Shown: piece after piece, positions 37,724 to 64,000 of the stretch
How positions within the stretch are numbered: position 1 is the first letter of the stretch
Layout: each line of letters begins with the position of its first letter
Assembly (NCBI GenBank): GCA_911728435.2
Contig: OU452203.1
Coordinates: forward strand, 23,004,134-23,068,133
Direction: 5' to 3'
Length of the DNA stretch: 64,000 nucleotides
DNA from: Apoderus coryli
Taxonomy: Eukaryota; Arthropoda; Insecta; Coleoptera; Attelabidae
Translations under genes and position numbers: made by a program
Notes under the pieces: generated by a model
What the model was told of the DNA's origin: nothing
What the model saw: the letters and a program-made list of their open reading frames with translations, nothing else
The model's database searches: none

Positions 37724-38995
37724 ATGAATTTTATTTATTTTTTAATTGTTTTTATTAATATTCTCGATGTAATGTATGTGATTTGTGGTAGTGTCAGACT
37801 TAATCAGGTACGTATACGTTAAGAAATACCTCATTTGAAAATATTGTAACGTCCATTAGGACCCTTTCTACTTGACACATCCGGTATAATTTTTACTCCT
37901 TACAGATATCCGATACGAACGTGCAATGTCCAAATTGCAGTAAGTCGATTTAACTCCATAAATACTGATAAAATCGTAAATTTATATTGAATCATTTCTA
38001 GAATGTGGTGTGACAAATAAAAAGCAACGTATAGTCGGTGGAAATGCCACTAAAATCCATGAATTCCCTTGGATAGTGGGGATAAGTAAAAACGGCGAAT
38101 ATCATTGTAGCGGAGCCCTAATTTCGCGTAAACACGTCTTAACTGCAGCGCATTGTATATACGGGTATTATAGCGTCATCTATACGTAACACATACCAAC
38201 TAATACATTTGTGGCTTACAGATTTCGTCTCAGGGATTTAAGGGTAATTTTTGCTGATCACGACAGAAACTCTGTGAATCGATTTCGAAATATTATCGTT
38301 AAAACAATTTCCAAAGCGATAAAACATGAACATTATGATCCGGGAACTTATAATAACGATATCGCTGTTGTTCAAATAGATGGTGATATCGATTTTAGTG
38401 AGAAAATCAGTCCTATTTGTTTACCTAACGATAGTGAGTAATATATCGCCATCTCTATATCGGTAGCGGAATTAATTGTTTGTTGTATTTGAATTGCAGA
38501 TTTCAATCAATATTACGGTCGCAACGGTATAGTAGCTGGTTGGGGTCATACAAAAGAAAAAGGCACCGCTTCCCCTGTGCTACAAAAAGTGACAGTACCA
38601 ATATGGTCTAAAACAGACTGTTACACAAAATCATTGTACGGTGAACATAAATTATCGGAAAATATGTTTTGTGCAGGTTATCCCCATGGCTCTATCGATG
38701 CATGTCAGGTAGAATAAATAAATCTAGTTAAATTACACATAGGGTAAATTAGTACTTTCTCTGTTTTACAGGGCGATAGCGGAGGCCCATTCCAAATGGG
38801 AAATAAATATGGGAACATTGAATTAGTTGGTAATAATGTTATATCTTATTGTACTAACCTATATTAATTTTTTTGGATAATATTTTTACAGGTATTGTGT
38901 CTTGGGGGCGCGGCTGCGGTCGTCCAAACCTACCGGGGGTCTACACGAAAGTTAGTAACTATTTAGACTGGATAGACGCAGCAGTTCACTCATAA
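37724..38995 (+). CDS. Secreted trypsin-like serine protease (S1 family), seven exons
   Basis: Exons 37724-37807, 37906-37939, 38002-38164, 38222-38433, 38500-38708, 38772-38829 and 38892-38995 join in frame to 287 residues. All junctions are GT-AG. An N-terminal hydrophobic signal peptide is followed by a short pro-region with CPNCKCG and the activation site KKQR|IVGG. Cleavage after Arg implies activation by a trypsin-like enzyme. The catalytic triad is visible as LTAAHC, NNDIAVV and GDSGGP. The Asp in IDACQGDSGGP sits at the S1 specificity position, and SWGRGCG and PGVYTKV supply the pocket glycines, so cleavage after Lys/Arg is predicted. It has no clip domain. The pro-region cysteine probably tethers to the catalytic domain. 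Role (digestion, immunity, other) cannot be told. It has its own TATA/initiator promoter and a polyadenylation signal. Confidence 0.95.
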
Positions 38996-39092
38996 ATATT
39001 GTCTCCGTGTTTGTAATTGTCATTTAAAAAAACAGTTTGTGACAAATTAATGTTATTTATTGTTAAATTAAAGCAAACTAGTCATTATTGTT

Positions 39093-39098
39093 AATAAA
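39093..39098 (+). terminator. Polyadenylation signal of the protease gene
   Basis: AATAAA lies 98 bp after the stop codon of the trypsin-like gene and is the first such hexamer downstream. Confidence 0.6.
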
Positions 39099-39800
39099 AT
39101 ATATTTAAAAAAATCATTTCAATGTGCTTGTATAAAAATCTACCTGTCGATATCGATATTGAATACTATTCAAATCAGTTGTCGCACATGTAGCGAACAC
39201 AGAGTCTCACGGACTGCAGAATGTCAAAAATTCGCAACGAGTAGGGATGCGAACGATACTTCGATAGAGTGTCGATACTTCAGTTCCAATACTGTTAAAC
39301 TATTGTAATTTATTTCAATCAATTAAACAATTATTTTCAGCAAAACAAATTTAATTCAACAACTTCTAATACAGCCTTTCACACCACAAAAGCTAAACAT
39401 AAGCTGCCCTATTTTATTCACAATGGCCAAATATAATATCAACTACTATTATACAAAGAAATATGCAAAGTAGTGCTAACTTTACTAAAACTAAATAAAA
39501 TTCCATAATCCAATAACAATACAATATCGAATTACCGATACAATATATTTTTAAAATATGTATATATATATATATATATATATCGATATTTATCGATATC
39601 AACATCCCTAATTAGAGTAAAACTGGTTTTGCCAACTCAGAAGAAGAAGAAATGGAAAATAACCTATAACCATTGTCTTATAAAGACAATTGCTTAGACA
39701 AGGACAATTGTCACTGTTATGATACTCATTTCAATATTAATATAATAAACATTTAAAACATATGTAAAAATGTGCAAAATACACTTACTTCTTGCAAAGT
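39099..39800. other. Intergenic DNA with a TA microsatellite
   Basis: A run of TA dinucleotides at about 39560-39583 is followed by TCGATATTTATCGATATC, a palindromic stretch. No gene is seen. A strong minus-strand splice donor at 39788/39787 belongs with the THAP frame (see findings). Confidence 0.6.
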
Positions 39801-40154
39801 TCATTGATGTAATTTTGTTGTTCCTTTCATTGTTGTCTTTTCTTTACTATTTTCGTCCCATCCGAACTTTGAGTTTATTTTACTAGGCACAGAACCAGGC
39901 TTTAGTTTTAGACGTGATGGTAAATTCATTAGTTCATGTTTCAAATCTCTTTCAAAATCATTTGGGTTGAAATGTTTGGAGCAGATACGGGAATTAGAAA
40001 TATTAAATTTATCTCCACGACAACAAAAATTAAGCCATTTTACCCTTAATTCACTATCGCGAGGGAAACCAAAAAACGAAGTTTGTTTATCAAAATTTTT
40101 ACTACAATTATTAGAGTTGCAACCGAATACAGCGCACTTCATTCTAATTATCAT
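39801..40154 (-). CDS. THAP-type zinc-finger protein, possibly frameshifted
   Basis: A 117-codon frame contains a complete THAP DNA-binding domain: C7-x4-C12 and C58-x2-H61 as C2CH zinc ligands, with the conserved FPRD, W40 and F62/F67. A C-terminal LKPGSVPS matches the AVPTIF-like closing box of the domain. Met5 could equally be the start. The family includes transcription and chromatin regulators and domesticated P-element-type transposases. The frame stops soon after the domain. Just past the stop, a strong donor (GAA|GTAAGTG) is reached only in the +1 frame, which reads QQNYINELCK and looks like ordinary THAP-protein sequence. Loss or gain of one base near 39823-39824 would explain this, so the gene is either broken, mis-sequenced, or truly short. 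No downstream exon was found. Confidence 0.75.
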   Translation of the reverse strand: MIIRMKCAVFGCNSNNCSKNFDKQTSFFGFPRDSELRVKWLNFCCRGDKFNISNSRICSKHFNPNDFERDLKHELMNLPSRLKLKPGSVPSKINSKFGWDENSKEKTTMKGTTKLHQ

Positions 40155-41166
40155 AAAATAAAAACACTAACAGAATAAATACGAAACACTACTATAAATT
40201 CACACCACAAATATCAAAAATACAGACAAAAAATAAGGAAATAAAACGTAAATAACTTTTTACTTCGCACTGGCATGGCACAGACGGCGTCACAATCCCC
40301 CACCTACCTTACAGGGTTGCCAGATGGCGATTTCGCAATTTCCCCATATCACATATTTTCCCCCCAAAATATCACTATTCTTTAAACTGTGTCGATGGTT
40401 GCGTAGATATTCAGTACAATTTATTGTTTGGGTACAGCTTTTAATAGCACAGTATGCCATAACTACCCCTACACTTAACACTAATTAACGAATATCTTTT
40501 TTTCTTTAAACTACGCAATAAACTAAACACTAACGGCACTAATAAAAAACCGAATAACCAAAATAAGTCCACACAAATAAGAAATAGCAGCAAAACCCTG
40601 TTTTAGTGAAAGTCACTCACATGAAACATAACCACAGCAACTTTAAGTCTTTTGTTTCTTGACGTTTGTGACTAGAAAATGGCGGCACGCATAGTGATTA
40701 ATTTACAGCATTGCCAACCCGCCACTAAAGTAACTTAAGTTCGTAAATCCAGTAAAATATTAATTTTTTGGATTTTAAAAGAGTTTTTGGGCAAAAGGTA
40801 GTAAAACAAAACACGTTTAATATAATTATATTCTTGTATTCTAAATATCATCAGTATATTCTACTGAAATTCAATATATATTTTTTTTATACAATTATTA
40901 TAAACTATTCTTCAATATTATATATTTTGTAATAATAAATAATGCACAAGTTATAATATATTATAATATAGTATTGTCTGCTCTATGAATATATTATTTC
41001 CATAATAAAAATTAATAAAATAATAAATAGAAATATCACAATAATAATTACGTAACAAATAAAAATATGAAAAATACTTTTGTTCAATCTAAAGACTATT
41101 GATCATACAAAGACAATAATAAAATTACATAATAAAAATATCACAATCAAAATAAAATATACCGAC
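40155..41166. other. Intergenic DNA between the THAP gene and blue cheese 3' end
   Basis: A minus-strand open frame at 40290-40481 has CAIKSC but no further THAP features and is not called. The stretch 40750-41160 is extremely AT-rich and should include the blue cheese 3' UTR. No clear polyadenylation hexamer can be assigned. Confidence 0.5.
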
Positions 41167-63595
<22,429 letters not shown>

Positions 63596-64000
63596 CTTTA
63601 GAAGTTCAATAGACAAATCATCAAAAACTTGTTATGTTAAGAGAAATCTAATCTTAATAAAATTTTAAAGAACAAGAGGCAACGGAAAACTATCAGGAAC
63701 TTAATATAATACTTATCAGGAACTTAGAAAATAAGAAAAACTTCGTAGCTTGATTTCTAAAAAAAAAGTAAGTTCTTTAAAGCATGGAGGAAAAGGAGCA
63801 GGAACTTTAAAAATGCTTTTAAACTATATCAGGAATCTAAAAAGTCAGAACCAACCAAACATCAGCAACTTTTTTAAAAATTACTAAAAACTTTTAATCT
63901 GCCACAAACTTAAAAAGTCGAAGAACTTCATGAACTCAATACATTTACCAGGAACTTAAAAACTGTCAGGAACTTGGAGAAGTTTTGCTGAATTTCTAAC
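63596..64000. other. bchs intron sequence at the right edge
   Basis: Degenerate repeats of (T)CAGGAACTTAAAA spaced 30-100 bp apart. No coding sequence is seen, and the next upstream exon lies outside the window. Confidence 0.6.

Noticed and set aside
40290..40481. Minus-strand 63-codon frame with CAIKSC as a second THAP domain
   Set aside because: Only the first cysteine pair fits. The FP, W and distal C-x2-H positions are absent, and there is no continuation.

Overview
This is AT-rich eukaryotic nuclear DNA from an insect. The evidence is spliced genes with 49-73 nt GT-AG introns, an arthropod TCAGT initiator, and clear hedgehog, blue cheese (WDFY3) and trypsin-family genes. The very short introns and abundant euchromatic satellites fit a beetle, but no species can be fixed from this window.

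Four protein genes are supported. (1) The first coding exon of hedgehog (hh, minus strand, 14291-14587) ends at a splice donor. Everything to its left, 14 kb or more, would be intron 1; no second exon is visible. (2) A complete seven-exon secreted trypsin-like protease lies on the plus strand (37724-38995), with a TATA/initiator promoter. (3) A THAP zinc-finger protein (minus, 39801-40154) is probably frameshifted. (4) The 3' part of blue cheese/WDFY3 (minus, 41167-63595) is resolved into 26 exons with consistent phases, about 2,905 codons. It carries a ConA-like domain, PH-BEACH, BEACH, WD40 repeats, an LC3-binding-like motif and a C-terminal FYVE finger. Its N-terminus lies beyond the right edge.

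Most of the rest is tandem repeats. The left 37 kb holds arrays with monomers of 173-191 bp: five blocks in the presumed hh intron 1, one 8.4-kb array of about 44 copies upstream of hh, then several more to 37.2 kb. One family recurs in opposite orientation on either side of hh exon 1. In the blue cheese gene, 17 introns are 49-73 nt; of the eight longer ones, seven are filled with satellite or minisatellite DNA, mostly a family private to that intron.

The most interesting signals are these. Three otherwise unlike satellite families share a box ATAGAG-N9-CTCTA. A 3.9-kb segment carrying one array has short inverted termini and a 5-bp target duplication. Several arrays show dimer, trimer and pentamer higher-order organisation. 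Two blue cheese mini-introns are in frame and stop-free.
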